From Hymenopus coronatus (lineage: Eukaryota > Arthropoda > Insecta > Mantodea > Hymenopodidae): a stretch of 64,000 bases of DNA. A model generated the notes under the pieces. It was given only the letters and a program-made list of their open reading frames with translations, was not told where the DNA came from and did not search any database. Shown one piece after another: positions 22,830 through 34,964 of this stretch. The DNA is taken from contig CM060882.1 in NCBI GenBank assembly GCA_030762935.1, positions 23,565,001 through 23,629,000 on the forward strand. Direction: 5' to 3'. Each line of letters starts with the position of its first letter. The stretch's first letter is position 1. The position numbers and the translations under genes were made by a program.

Positions 22830-23640
22830 TAGCTGGTATTATACCCTTGTGACACAAGTTCAAGCAAATCTTTCTTTTTCTCTGTGCTGATATGTTTAGG
22901 TACCTCATAAGCTGCTGATAAGATCAGATGTTCTTCAGATTCTGCTCTTCTCTTGAATTATTGGTCCTCACTGATTGGTTCTCCTCTAGTAGGAAGGTCA
23001 TGAAATTCTGGTTCATCATATGAGTGCTTAAAAACATTGTGTATGAGATAAAAATATTCATCCAATTTATATTTCTCTATTTATTTTGTTTTTCTTGTTC
23101 ATCATAATTTCCTTTTAAAGCTTGACAAAGTCCAACAATTTTTATTTATCCAGCTCTATATCTGTATGCTTAGTGATGTCAGCTGTGTACCATCCAGTTG
23201 GATTGAAAATGTTAATGTGTTCTTTTTCTTTCTATTCTGGCTTGAACGGAATCCACTTCCATATGAGTATGACCATTCAACTCATCCTACATAAAGCAAT
23301 GAACTTTTTTTTATAAGTTTCACACCAAGGCTGTACTGATAGCCATCTCTTATAGAAAATAGTCTTTGAATTTATTTTTAGACACATGGAAATGGCTGGT
23401 TAAGTCAAACACCACCAGCACACTTTCACAGTATGTCTTCCGGCCTCTTTTTACTAGGTACATGATCATGATGTCCTTTTTTTTCATTCACAACTATGTA
23501 GCGTTCATTTCTTTTTTTGTATGGCTAATCCACGAGTTTCTGAAACATCCATTGTTTTCCTACTCTCAATTCACATTCCATACATGATTATTTACCTGCT
23601 GATTTGAGTTTGACTATGTCTGTTTTGCACAAGCAGTAGG
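22830..23640 (-). pseudogene. Unassigned transposon-type ORF fragment
   Basis: The minus-strand conceptual translation has NGHTHMEVDSVQARIERK (about 23250-23300) and near its end KICLNLCHKGIIPARYHIFY (about 22830-22890). I associate this pattern (a GHT.MEVDSVH..IER block, then a DL..L...IPP.YH.FY tail) with a repeated insect protein family of transposon type, but I cannot name it securely. The frame is interrupted by stops. Confidence 0.35.
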
Positions 23641-23644
23641 GTGA

Positions 23645-24665
23645 AGAAAGAAGAGCATCTGAGAACCTTTGGTATTGGCAGATATTTACAACAGAGTTCA
23701 ATAATAGTTTTCAGAGACTAAGAAAATATATTGTGTGACAAAAGCTTCAAGTTTTCACATCTTTTGAGACAAACAGCAGGATAAAATTTTGAACAAGAAG
23801 GAAAATGGTTTGAAGGGGACTTATGACAGAGGAGAGTGAAAGAAATGTCAGGTGATATTTCATCTACAGAACCATGGCCTACTTGATCACTAACTACATT
23901 TTACTGGATAAATGTTGGCTGTGAAAGCCTAAGTATATATGTCAGTTAAATTTCTTTTGTATGAGGGTTTTTGGAAAAATTGTATAATCTTTGTATACTA
24001 GGTTATTGATTGTAAGTACAAAGTTAATTCAACAATGTTAATTTCCAAATAAAATCTGTTAGCATATAAAACAACTAGATCTGGTACAACATTTATGACA
24101 TATGATAATCATAAGATTCTGTATTGAATTTATTGTTTATAGCTAATATAATCTACTTAACACTGTCTAATTTGTAAGTTAGACAAAGAATTTATATTAT
24201 AATTTGCAAATTCTTTTTTTTTAGTCTAATATTTTCACTTTTGTGAGTATTTTATGATTAAGTAGATAAATAAATATTGCAATGCATTTAACAGTTCATT
24301 TTAAACTTGCTCAACTTTCATCATGGGTTAGATTTCTTTTGTGTGTTATAATTCCAACCCACAAAAGAAATCTAATTCAAACACATTACAGTTTCTTATC
24401 TCTGTATATCATTTCTATTCTTCAAGAATAATTAAATTTCAACTTATAAAAAAGTTAGTATATTTCTTAGGCCCAACTGTAACATATTATTATAACTTGC
24501 ATAGAAAAAATTGAAAAAAATGGTAGGAGTTATCACAGTGGATAAAAATGAGTATATATTTTTTAACTGATAACAATAATAATCCATCACCTAGTGGCTG
24601 TAACTTTCACAATTCAAATAAAGAGTAAACAAACAAAAGAAAGTTGATCATATAATCAAGTGATT
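23645..24665. other. No gene recognised; small inverted repeat at 24326-24377
   Basis: AT-rich. TTAGATTTCTTTTGTG and CACAAAAGAAATCTAA form a 16-bp hairpin with a loop of about 18 bp near 24350. Nothing coding is recognised. Confidence 0.4.
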
Positions 24666-24669
24666 ACAA

Positions 24670-24800
24670 TACGTTCTACAGAATATCTATTTCTTCTTCA
24701 TCTTCTTTTTCTTCCCTAAAAGTTAAGATGATTTTCTCCTATTCTAGTCAACAAGATCCAGCCATTTCTTCCATGGTCTTCCACTCTGTCTTAACCTTTC
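24670..24800 (-). pseudogene. Possible LINE C-terminal fragment
   Basis: Minus translation GRPWKKWLDLVD recalls the RPRKRWLD/WLDLV-type block near the carboxy end of many animal LINE proteins. The fragment is too short for certainty. Confidence 0.3.
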
Positions 24801-25205
24801 AATTTATAGTCAAGAAATGGTTTTGAAATTCCATCTTCTGGACTTTTGTCTGCTATTTATATTTAAATAAATGTATTTTTATGTGTTTTGTATCTAAATT
24901 GTTTTTTAATTTTCATAAAGAAATAATATTTTAAATCCTTTATTCTTTTAATCTAAGTTGTGTGATATCTAATAATCCTGTAATAGCCAAGTTGTTATGA
25001 AATGTACATGAATGTTTGGCTTTCAGAAATGGCAGAATTGTGTGAAACAGCCATACATGTAAGCATTGAAATATGTAACTCTCCAAAACAAATTCTAATG
25101 TCAGTTTCCAATAATTGCAAACCCAAAGAATTATGTAACTTTTTAAAATTACTTTTTTTCCCCCCTTTCTTTTAGCAGACATTGAAATAAGAATTAAAAT
25201 TAGGA

Positions 25206-25720
25206 ACTTGCAATGTTGGTTGATTGCTAATGCTCAGCATATTGGAGTTCTTCCATTTGCCTTCTTGCTTCCCAGTAGCACAATGAGAGATCTGTAGCTG
25301 TTAAATTTTGACATTTCATAAGATGAGCCATATTCATTGTAAAATCCTCTTTTCTACAAAGTATGCAATTTGGAGTTGGAAGGATGTTTAGTTTATGTAG
25401 ATGGCAGCCAGCAGTCATGTCCTGTATGTAATCGAAATAGAGCAACAGCTTTTGATAGTAGACAATTATTGTTGCATTGTTCAACAAGGTTTCCCATTGT
25501 TTATACATACTCCCTTGATTTAAACTGTTATATTTTTTTGTTGGATGGTTTTCTGTATTATTAGTTTTGATGAGTGAAACAATAATGATGAGTTTTTAGT
25601 TTAGTGGAGCATTGTGCCTTTTTTTGCTAAGGCATCTGCCTTTTCATTACCAAGAACTCCACAGTGTGAGGGGATCCACTGTGTAACTGTCGCTTTGTGA
25701 AAAGATTATAAGTGTTTAAT
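25206..25720 (-). pseudogene. Non-LTR retrotransposon RNase H and C-terminal zinc-knuckle relic
   Basis: On the minus strand QWIPSHCGVLGNEKADALAKK (about 25625-25690) is the RNase H end motif of jockey/R1-type elements (WIPSHCGI.GNE.AD.LAK). After a stop-rich gap it continues with LHKLNILPTPNCILCRKEDF, MAHLMKCQNL and LCYWEARRQM, the usual carboxy-terminal Cys/His block. A relic, interrupted by stops. Confidence 0.75.
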
Positions 25721-25764
25721 ACTTTGGTAGAACTTGCAATGTAGAAAGAGCAACTTCATTCAAA

Positions 25765-26575
25765 ATATTATACATCTAATTTTCCTGTACTGCATTTGGT
25801 AGGTCAAGTCAAAGATGATAGTGTAACAATTCAATTGCACTTTTGGAGCTCCCTATCTAAACTAAACTCTGCAGGCTGGGAGCTGGATTTTTCTACCTCG
25901 TGATTGCAAGTAAGAAATTTTGAGAAGCAGGGGTCATTATTGCACCTACACATTACATGCAGGTAGACATTGCAGGACTTTGATGTACCTGCTTGCTCAT
26001 GTTTTATACATATGCCCATCTGTGACAATGAGTCATACTATGTAAAGGAGACGGACCACATATGTGCAACAATTCAATATGTCAACATATAGATGGGTGC
26101 ATAGTCACATAGATTCAACTCCTATGACCTTCTTAGTGGTAAATTTTATCATTTTGAGAAGCACATAGAAAAGCAGTGCTGCTTCATTGCCCTCTTCATT
26201 TGCACATCATAAGCAAAAAGAAATAAAATTGTCAAAGCATCACATTCTAGAAAATATTCTGATGTGTTATGCTCACATCATTTTCTCCACCCACTTCATC
26301 CATTTTTGTAAAGCTTCTCCAGACTTTCTACAGAGATGTCTTTTTTTATCTACTCATGGAAACCAAACCAAACCTTTCAGAAATATTTTCACCATAGATT
26401 TTGTTATAAGTACAAGAGGGATTTTGGCAACTAAATTAATAGCCAGATGTTTAAAAACTAGTCATTATATGGAAATTCCATGCTCTTTGTATGATATTGT
26501 GAGAAACAGCTGAATTGACATAGATTTGTAAGAAAATTGCAAAATTGTTGAAGAATTTAAAACAATAATAACATA
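25765..26575. other. No gene recognised
   Basis: AT-rich. An open frame of about 108 codons near 26187-26513 shows no domain or family I recognise. Confidence 0.35.
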
Positions 26576-26579
26576 TATT

Positions 26580-26790
26580 ATGCTGCAGAAAAAGTATTTC
26601 AAATAAATTGTGTGTTTTAAAGAGGTCTACATTTTGTGCAGAACTTTTTTGTCTACTTCTTATGATTTATCCATTACACAAAATTCCTCCCGAATGAAGC
26701 AAACCTCACAGGCTATTCCTAGGAAATTCAAGACATATATTCTATTTTTCATGCAGATATCTTCAATATATGATGGTGATACTGAACATT
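26580..26790 (+). repeat. DR1 middle fragment
   Basis: Contains the DR1 blocks TAAATTGTGTGTTTTAA, a CAGGCTATTCCTAGGAAATT variant and TCAAGACATATATTCTATTT. Both ends are missing. Confidence 0.6.
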
Positions 26791-26994
26791 TTTAGAATGC
26801 CATGTTTGTAAAAACAAATGAAATTAGTTTATATCTGACAGCTGCTTTCTAATGTTTTGCAAGTGCATTAAAATTTAGTTTGTTTGATTTGCTCTTATAG
26901 TTTGTTAATTATTATCATTTAAAGATTTTATGTCACCCAAAAATGATTTGATTAGAGAATATTTCCAGTCTATATTTTTTTATGATTTTAAATT

Positions 26995-28690
26995 TTCATT
27001 AACACTAAATAATGTGAAGATCAGTTTAGAAATGCCTTTGGTATAAAAGTCCCATCTAAAGCAACAATTTTTAATTGGTACAGCAAATTCAAAAGAAATC
27101 AGCTGTTTCTTAGTGATGATTTTTGTGAAAGACACCCAAAAACTGCTGCTACTGATGAAAATATTGACGCTATTTGAGCAATGCATGAACAAGACTGACA
27201 GACATTTTATGAATTTATTTGGGCATCATTATGCATAGATATGGGTCAAATCCAAAATATTTTACATAAAGAGTTAGATGTGAGAAAACATTGTTGTTGA
27301 TGGATTGCATATAAACTGACTCCCATTCAAAAGAGACAATGTATGTTTGGTGCAGAAAAACTCTGGGAAAAAATTCTAAGATGGCACTTCTAATCTAGTT
27401 TGGAATATCATTACTGGTGATGAATCTTGGATATTTTGTTATGTCCTAAAAAGAAAGTTAATCAGCTAAATGGGTCTTTCAAACAGATCCAAGCCTACAA
27501 AAGTTTGCTGAATATGTAGTACTGGTAAGAAAGTAATTGCTAGCTCTTCATTTTGTATCTAAAATGGACCATATTGCTGCTATAGCATCAGAAGATTGGC
27601 ATACCAATCCTGCCAATTGGTATACAAATGTCTTTAGAAGTAGTGAGTTGACCTTGTTAATACTAACATCACTTAACAGTATTTCATACCTGAACATGTT
27701 TCAGAAACGGTTTGTTTCCATCTTCAGCATTTATCCAACTGGCTAGACCATGGTTTGTTGAGCTAGGTAGATTGTCTGTGTTGGCATCTTATGGTTGTGA
27801 GATGAACTTCCATAGTGAAATTATTGGCGTTAAACCAAAATTTAACGTGTGTGATTTATTTTTTATGATGAGTATTTTTTCCCATGTGTCGAGTTTGGCT
27901 GCACATCTGGCTGGTTTTACCAGTTTTACATTTGGTGTGATTTCACAATTGGTAGACCAGAAATGGTGAATTATTGCAGATTTATCTGCTTGTTTGTATT
28001 TCACACTTTTCATGAAATCACACCAAATATAAAACTGATAAAACCAGCCATATACGCAGCCGAACTCGACACATGAGAAAAAATACTCATCAGAAAAAAC
28101 AAATCACACATATTAAATTTGATTTAACGCCAGGAAATTTACTATAGAAATTCATCTCACAGCCGCAAGATGCCACCACAGACAGTCTGCCTACCTCAAT
28201 AAAACACGGATCAAGCTACTTGAATAGACGACGATGATGATGATGATGATGATGGAAGCAAACCGTTTCTGGAACATGTTCAAGTAAGAAATACAGTTAA
28301 GTGATGTAGTGTTAACAAGTTCAACTCATTATTTCTAATGATAAACAAATCACTGTTACTAACCTTCTACTTAATAATGCAAATGTCTGTTTGCCACAAA
28401 TTAAAAGTTCATGAAAAATGCCCAAAGAGAAATGCATTGTTGCATTCACCAAAACTAACAACTGAGTATGTGAATGCCCTAAGGTCAGCACCATGAACAT
28501 TCTACTATACAGCTCTGATCTAGCACCTTGCTTCTTTTTGTATCCAAAAATTAAAGATAAAACACATGAAACCACTTTTGCATCATCAGATGAAGTAGTG
28601 GAACGTTATAAAAACCTGGTTTCTGAAGTGTCTCAGTGTTTTAATGACTGGTTTCAATGAATATTGATGCTAAACGAAAATATTTTAAAA
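26995..28690 (+). pseudogene. Mariner transposase relic split by a Penelope-type foldback
   Basis: First part (about 27070-27640): FCERHPKTAATDENIDAI, DMGQIQNILHKELDVRKHC, a TGDESW-like block near 27415-27435, MDHIAAIASEDWHTNPANWY. Second part (about 28335-28690): YSSDLAPCFFLYPKIKDK with the third Asp region, SDEVVERYKNLVSEVSQCFNDWFQ. This is the normal mariner order, broken by stops and by an inserted element at about 27640-28330. Confidence 0.7.
27640..28330. mobile_element. Penelope-type foldback element inside a mariner relic
   Basis: Two inverted arms of about 300 bp (27640-27950 and 28015-28330). The outer ends carry GAGTTG and TTAACACTACATCACTTA-type blocks as in the intact Penelope-like copies. 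The left arm on the minus strand encodes KQADKSAIIHHFW and LDTWEKILIIKNKSHTLNF, matching the protein end of the 56 kb copy. A hammerhead-like motif lies at 27689-27729 (minus): CTGAAGA, T, GGAAAC/GTTTCT around AAACC, GAAAC, AT, GTT. The right arm holds a decayed equivalent and a (GAT)n run. Confidence 0.7.
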
Positions 28691-28912
28691 AAACAATAAA
28701 AGTTTTTTAAAACTAAGCCTTGTTTGATTTTTTTAAAAATGTTCAGTGTTGTCCTTATGAACTTCTTTTCAGGAGGGAGATTACAGAATTGATCATGCTG
28801 TGAATATCTCTGAAGCCAGAGAAATATGCAGAAGAACAAATGCCCTCAGAATAATGCTTATCTGTTTATTTACAAAAGCCTCAAAAATCTTTGACAAAAT
28901 AGGTAAAATATA

Positions 28913-29257
28913 ACTCCATGGCACGACAGCTCACGGGGAACCTTGGCCTACCACCCGGCCGCTGCGTCCCCCATCTCAGTCCATTACAGACGTCATGGAT
29001 GGGGTGCAGTATTGGAGGTTGAGACGTGGTCAGCGCCTCGAGTCCCCCCGGCCGGTTAATGCGGTCCTCATGACCTGGAGCTGCTACTTCTCCATCAAGT
29101 AGCTCCTCAATTGGCCTCCCAGGGACCTTACGAGGCTGAGTACACCCCGGGCCAGGTCTCCCAGCGGGGGAAAAATCCCCACGCCGGTACTGGGGATCGA
29201 ACCCAGGTCTCCCGCTTAGTAAGCAGCAACACTACCACCGCGCTAAGGAGACGACCG
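28913..29257 (-). mobile_element. GC-rich tRNA-derived SINE with 12-bp target duplication
   Basis: Minus orientation. The complement of the right end begins with a tRNA-like head (A box TAGCGCGGTGGTAGTG; B box GGGTTCGATCCC) followed by the GC-rich body shared with 19491-19767. AGGTAAAATATA lies on both sides (28901-28912 and 29258-29269). Near full length, hence the reference copy of this family in the window. Confidence 0.85.
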
Positions 29258-29440
29258 AGGTAAAATATACACAGGTCTATTTTTACTTGTTTTAGGATGT
29301 GGCAACATTCACAATATATTTATAGCATTGTACCTTAAGTAAACAGCTCCTTTGTATTTGTTCCTTTGTTGATGCAATAGTACTGGATGACATGTATAGA
29401 GCAGAACAAGTTTCACGGCAGAGAAGTGCAAGGCTTAAAT

Positions 29441-29798
29441 GTAAGTTGAAGTGTTGCAAACATGGCACACGTTTTTTAGTTAGTCCAATAATGTATTTAT
29501 TAAGTGAAGTACCAGTACTCTGTTTATTGTGAAGAGTTTGAAGATAGAGTTATCACATTTGGCCCCCGTGTTCCCCTGACTTGAACCCCTGCCATTTTTA
29601 TCTCTGGTGAGGATTAAAAGTAAGTTGAAGTCTTGCAAACATGACACATGTTTTTTAGTTAGTCCAATAATGTATTTATTAAGTGAAGTACCAGTACTCT
29701 GTTTATTGTGAAGAGTTTGAAGATAGAGTTATCACATTTGGCCCCTGTGTTCCCCTGACTTGAACCCCTGCCATTTTTATCTCTGGTGAGGATTAAAA
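29441..29798 (+). repeat. 179-bp tandem duplication
   Basis: 29441-29619 and 29620-29798 are near-identical direct copies starting GTAAGTTGAAG and ending GGTGAGGATTAAAA, with a few substitutions. The unit includes part of a transposase-like frame, so this is a local duplication rather than a satellite. Confidence 0.85.
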
Positions 29799-29960
29799 GA
29801 GAAAGTTTTTAAAACAAATCTACACAATTTGGAAGAATTTAAAAATAGCATTTGATAAGAAATTGCTGTCATTTCTCAGAGGGAACTACAGCGTACAATG
29901 GCCAATTTCCAAAGCAGGAGTCAAAAATGCTTGAACAATGAAGAGAGGCACTTCCAATAT
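29560..29960 (+). pseudogene. Tc1/mariner-type transposase C-terminal relic
   Basis: Conceptual reading includes a decayed PPxSPDLNPxxFYLWG region, then KEKVFKTNLHNLEEFKNSI, EIAVISQRELQRTMANFQSR and QKCLNNEERHFQYLL, the usual carboxy end of a widespread insect Tc1/mariner transposase. The first part is duplicated by the 179-bp repeat. Confidence 0.6.
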
Positions 29961-30316
29961 CTCCTAGCTTGATATATGTCAGAACTTTTATTTTAAAGCA
30001 TTTACTTGTTGATTCTTTGCTAGAAATCACAAAACCTGTTCTGCTCTTTACTAATCATTCAGTAGTTACAGGCTTGCTATTAATGATTTAATGTTTAAAT
30101 ATTGCAGCGGCTTTCTGTGCAAAAGGGGAAGGAGATTTTTTTTAAGTTGCACAGTTAAACAAACTGGCAGCAAACTTTCCATCTGCAGCAACAATATGTC
30201 ATTTCTCACACCAATGTCTTCTTATTCCAGTAGTGTGGTTGAATTTACTGCATTATGTGCTTCAGCGTAGAAAGTATTTTATTTTATTATTTTCTCTAGC
30301 ACGAGCTCTTTTTCAG

Positions 30317-30362
30317 GGGGATTGGTTTGGAAACTATCCTTGTAGAATAAGAACTATTGAAG
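30317..30362 (+). CDS. Possible small internal exon (46 nt)
   Basis: A good acceptor (CTCTTTTTCAG at 30316) and a good donor (GTGAGT at 30363) bracket 46 bases with a single open frame, GDWFGNYPCRIRTIE plus one base. It may belong to the same transcription unit as the zinc-finger exon or be a chance splice pair. No family is recognised. Confidence 0.2.
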
Positions 30363-30364
30363 GT

Positions 30365-31510
30365 GAGTTGTAATTTATAACTTTTATTGGATTTATGAAA
30401 CTTTTAACATTGAAATCACAGTAACATAATATACAATTTTTTTTAAACACTATTACTTACTTTGTATTATGAATTTTGCTATTCATCGAAGCAATTCTCT
30501 CGCAGAATTATTATTTTAATAATAACCCTTAAATAATTGTGATATATTATGCAATTATCATTACTTATAATAACGCTCGTTCCTTTCTGCACCCGAAGTG
30601 TGTCTTCATGCAATGGCATCTCTCTAGCTTGTACAAAATCAACATTTCTCAACTTTTTCCCATTACTATGCCTAAACAATTGCACATCCATACATTTGTT
30701 TCATCTTTCTTCTACATTTGTAGCCATTTTACTAATTTAAATAAATTAAACTCTGTTTTAATTACTTACACAAACATTATAACTTCTTCCATAATAAAAT
30801 ATACATGAAAATATTCCCTATTAATTGTAATTTTGGATTTTACACATAAATTCTTATATTTAGTCTTTAATTTTAAGGATTGCAACAAAACATATTTTAA
30901 AATATTAGCATTCATACATAATTTTAACTCATTCATTCCATGTATAATGCATTTACATGACAAATGGTAGATTTATGGCTATAAATATTTATAATTTCTT
31001 TTTCTTATTTAATGGCTTTAACATTTCTCTGGGCTTAAGGATTATTTCTATTACAATATGAACCCACATTTAAGGTCCTTTCCCAAAGATCACAAACAGT
31101 TTTGTTAAATTAGACATGCCATTTTGTGATATTCAATGTCCTTTCTCCCCCCAGCTTTGTGTGTTAGGGCAGTTGGAATTTACAGTGACACAGTGCTATT
31201 AGTATAGAACCACTTGACATGCAACCTGCAAACTTGGCTATCACCACATAGTTTGAAATGAAGCAATTGATGGAGAAACAAGCAGACAATGCCGCTTGCT
31301 GATTTTTAGATAATACTACTGGTTTCTTTTGTAAATAGTTTAGACTACAGCAAAATACGAGCAATACAAACAACATATTATTTTTAATTACATTCATTTA
31401 CATTTGCAATTAATTTGTTAAAATCTGGCTTGCCTCCAATAGAGCTACTTCCAGTTGTGGAACACATATTCATCAATCAAATAAGTTCTGTATTTTGACT
31501 TGACATAATT
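30365..31510. other. No gene recognised
   Basis: AT-rich sequence. Short open frames on both strands have low-complexity composition and no recognisable motif. Confidence 0.4.
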
Positions 31511-31513
31511 AAT

Positions 31514-31969
31514 TCATGAAAATAGTAACTCATACAAATATGTTGGAGCAAACATAGCCAACATTTTAGCCACAAAGAATCTTAATTGTGTATGCTTGAA
31601 CTGATAAATATTTAAATAGATCAACACCATGTTTACTATGACACAAATATTTAAAAACAAATTCATTTTGATGGATATTAATGTAGCTGCAAATTCAATC
31701 TTAGTCTTGCAGGTTTGACATGTATAGGATTTATAAAAAGCTCCAAAACATTTTGTGGCAAATTGTTTACCCTTTAGATTTTCTAGTGAGGGAACATACT
31801 TATTAAATTTCTTGTTCTTATCTGTATTTTGAAGGATTGCAAGGAGGGATAAAGATAGAGCTGCTCCTCTTGTAACTATTCCTTCTACAGTTCCAACTGC
31901 ACAGTAAAGGTGCATATAAGGGGTGATAAAAAATAAGGGGAATTTTTTAATTTTACAAGCTTTACACAA
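31514..31969 (-). other. 151-codon open frame of unknown status
   Basis: Among the longest uninterrupted frames outside recognised transposons. The predicted protein has a Cys-rich patch (YTCQTCKTKIEF) and two hydrophobic stretches (LFLNICVIVNMVLIYLNIY and the C-terminal MLAMFAPTYLYELLF). Its first codons overlap the terminus of a mariner-derived element at 31.92 kb. No splice sites, promoter or family resemblance were found, and length alone is weak evidence in AT-rich DNA. Confidence 0.2.
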
Positions 31970-32784
31970 CTAATTTTCAAAACTTTTTTTTATCTTGTAG
32001 GTATACATGTTCCTGATGTATGTTTGCATTTTTAGCAATTTTAAATACTTAGTTTATGGTTGACAGTTAAAAGGGCTGTACGTGTTTTCAAAATCTCAGT
32101 GAATTTGTATTAAATTTTACTTGATAAATAGAATAAAGTGTTCAAAATGTTGACTGTGGCTTTTGGCAAATCTACTATGAGTAAGACAAGGGATTTCGTG
32201 GTATCAACATTTCAAAGAGGGTTGAGAAGACCCTGAAGAGGACAATCCCCTGGACGTTCTAACACATCAATTACTGACAACAATGTGGAAGTTGCAAAGA
32301 AATGGTTCTGCCATATGGTTATGCAGTCAATAAGGAATACTACCTAGAAGTTATATGCTGTTTGCATGAAGTAATTCAAAGAAAATGACCAGAATTTTTG
32401 CAAAACCATTCATGGGTAGTGCTCCTACTCACACCTCAATGCTTGTCTGTGATGTTTTTTGACAAAAACCAGAAATGTTATGTTGCCTTAGTCACCTTAT
32501 TCACCAGACAGGGCCCCTGTGACTTTCTTCTATTACTGAGGCTGAAGAGAACTTGAAAGGATGTTGTTTAGCTACTATTGGTAAGCTAAAAACAGAATCG
32601 CTGAAGTAGCTGAATATCATAAGGAAAAGTGAGTTCTAGAGTTGCTTCCAAGATTGGAAAAAGTGCTGGCACAAGTGTATTATATCTGAGGGAGTTTATT
32701 TTGAAGGGCGCAAAGCTGATGTAGATGCATAAATAAAGATTGTTTAAGAAGAAAAAATTCCCGTTTATTTTTTTATCATGTTTT
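31918..32784 (+). mobile_element. Mariner-derived element, internally deleted
   Basis: Termini are inverted: GTGATAAAAAATAAGGGG on the left and its near complement (CCCGTTTATTTTTTTATCA) on the right. Inside are transposase scraps in order: MSKTRDFVVSTFQRG (about 32171), NKEYYLEV (about 32330), GPCDFLLLLRLKR (about 32515) and SRVASKIGKSAGTS (about 32650). The middle of the gene is missing, so this is a non-autonomous remnant. Confidence 0.65.
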
Positions 32785-33074
32785 ATATATATTGCATTGT
32801 ATACATTTACTATATTTTGATTTCTTTCTTATTGGCTAAGCTCATTTAATTGTTTATTTATTTTCTCTTTTTCAACTGTACACAAGTCTGAACTAGTAAA
32901 GTAGACCAAATTTTGTTTAGATTCTGCCTTGACAAGCTTGCAATTGGAACTGCTGGGCATACAACTGCCATGTGTACCAAACTTGCACAACAAAACAAGG
33001 GATGGGTTAAACCTTATCTTCCCTCTAGTGCCAATCCTGTGCTAAACCGTTCTTGTGCAATAAAATCTGCAGGT

Positions 33075-33265
33075 CCACCTCTGTGATGTAGGAGTAGTGT
33101 GTCTGCCTCACATTTAAGAAGTCCTGAGTTTCAATCTTGGATAGGGTGAATTGCCCAGATAAGGTTTTTTTCTGGGGTTTTTCCTTTCCTGAGAAGAGGA
33201 ATGTCAGACATCAAGCTCTTTGGACTCCAAGTTCAATTTAGCCTGTTTCATTCATTCATCGTCTA
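33075..33265 (+). mobile_element. SINE family D copy
   Basis: Shares TGTGTCTGCCTCACATTTA, a B-box-like GAGTTTCAATCTTGG, CCCAGATAAGG, and the TCATTCATTCATCGTCTAA 3' block with the other family D copies. It sits directly against a LINE relic. Confidence 0.65.
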
Positions 33266-33850
33266 ATACATGTGAGCAAAATATTAGGAGTACATGTGGA
33301 TGAGTACTTGAAATGGAATATCCCTATGGAGCATACGAGGAAAAGACTTAATTCAGTGCGCTTTATCAGAAATAACAAGTTTACAGATAAAGAAATCAGT
33401 TTATATAGCTACTTTCATTCAATTATAGCATATAGAATAATTCTTTGGGATAATGCACCAGGATGAGATACAATTTTCAGGCTTCAAAAAAAGATAATTT
33501 GGATTATAGCAAAAGCACACTTCCAAGATTCATGCAAACCATTGTTTAAAAAATTTAAAATACTGACCTTATCATCCATGTACATTTTGGATCTAATTAT
33601 ATGTACAACTATAATCATTTTTCAGATAACTAAAAAAAACATTAATATAATACCACGAAAAAGAATAATCTTCAGTTTCCAATGCACAGGCTAGCATTAC
33701 TAGAGAGAACCCCCCAATATATGGGTATAAAGTTATATAATAACCTACCCAAATCATTAAGAGAAATTAAAGATCCAAACACTTTTAGAAAAAAGTCAAA
33801 GATTTACTTGTGAATAAATCCTATATGCACTGAAAGAATATTTATAAGAT
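33266..33850 (+). pseudogene. Non-LTR retrotransposon 3' relic
   Basis: KILGVHVDEYLKWNIPMEHT, KRLNSVRFIRNN, YSYFHSIIAYRIILWDN, then RLQKKIIWIIAKAHFQDSCK, LFKKFKILTLSSMYILDL and, after frameshifts, the end KIQTLLEKSQRFTCE. Same element type as 12.66-13.06 kb, broken by stops. Confidence 0.7.
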
Positions 33851-33854
33851 AACA

Positions 33855-34495
33855 TAAGTAATATGAACTACCAGACCAAAAGATGTTAAAAGAAAGAAAG
33901 AAAGTAGGCTTAAGTTTGTGGGTAATTTGGAGTGCATAAGGAAGAAAATTGAAGCCTAGATGAAAACTTCTGAATGTATGTTCTGAAATACGCAAAGCTA
34001 TAGAGGGTGCTGAGCAGATGTCCTTGGACTACAAGATCCAACATGAACATTTTCAACCACACTCCATATCACCCAGTTCTCAGTCTTTCCTGAATAACAA
34101 ATTACAGGCAGATGCAGTTGATCTAAGGGAACTAACCCACTGGTTGAGTAGCTCCACTTCACACACAAGTGGGTGAAATGGAAAGTCAATCTAATGAGTG
34201 AAAAGTCCTAAAACCATGACGTGAACACAGCTATTTGTATACCTACCAAAAGTGTCAAGTATTGCATTGCAAGTAGTGTCCTAGTGAAGAATAAAGTGAA
34301 TTTAACAGGAGCTGATGTTCTCATTTGTTGCAGAATGATAACTAGGCCTGGTCCTCAGTGGCCCCTAAACATGAGCCACTCTAGCTGATTAATCTGTTTA
34401 AATCAAAACATGTAAGTATATAATCTTGACATGTCCAAAATCATATGTATGATAAACTGGATGAAATAAATATATACCTCTTTGTCACTTTTTTT
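33855..34495. other. No gene recognised
   Basis: Nothing coding or repetitive is recognised. Confidence 0.35.
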
Positions 34496-34499
34496 TTTT

Positions 34500-34712
34500 C
34501 TATAGCTTAACGTCCCTTAACCTGGTTGGTCATATCGGATAATGAATGACATTGGTGAAATGAAGTTGGTTACTCGACATACGTCTACACAAGATAATGG
34601 AAACCCCCAAAAAAGACTTATCTGGATAACTCACCCTTAGTAAGATTTGAACTCATGACCTGTTGAATGTGAGGCAGACATGCTACCACCACACTACCCA
34701 GGTGGGCTGTTT
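34500..34712 (-). mobile_element. SINE family D copy
   Basis: Minus copy: TAATGAATGACATTGGTGAAA, CCTTATC-like blocks, the complementary B-box region TTTGAACTCATGACC, and TGAGGCAGACATGCTACCACC at the head. Confidence 0.65.
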
Positions 34713-34964
34713 GTCACTTTATTCATTGGGATAAAAAGAACCCCAGATAATATAAACTCCAAAAGCAACAGTATAACAAAATTGCTTATTCTTAATGTTA
34801 CTGACACATTATTTAAATCTACAAGGTAAGTTCATCTATAATTTTTCCAAAATATGAAATGCAAAACTTGTTCTTATCTTTTATAAATATAAGTAACTTT
34901 AGCTTAGCTAAAAATTGTCTTTAAATTATGGTTTTAAAAAGTATAATTATCTTTCTTTTTCATG

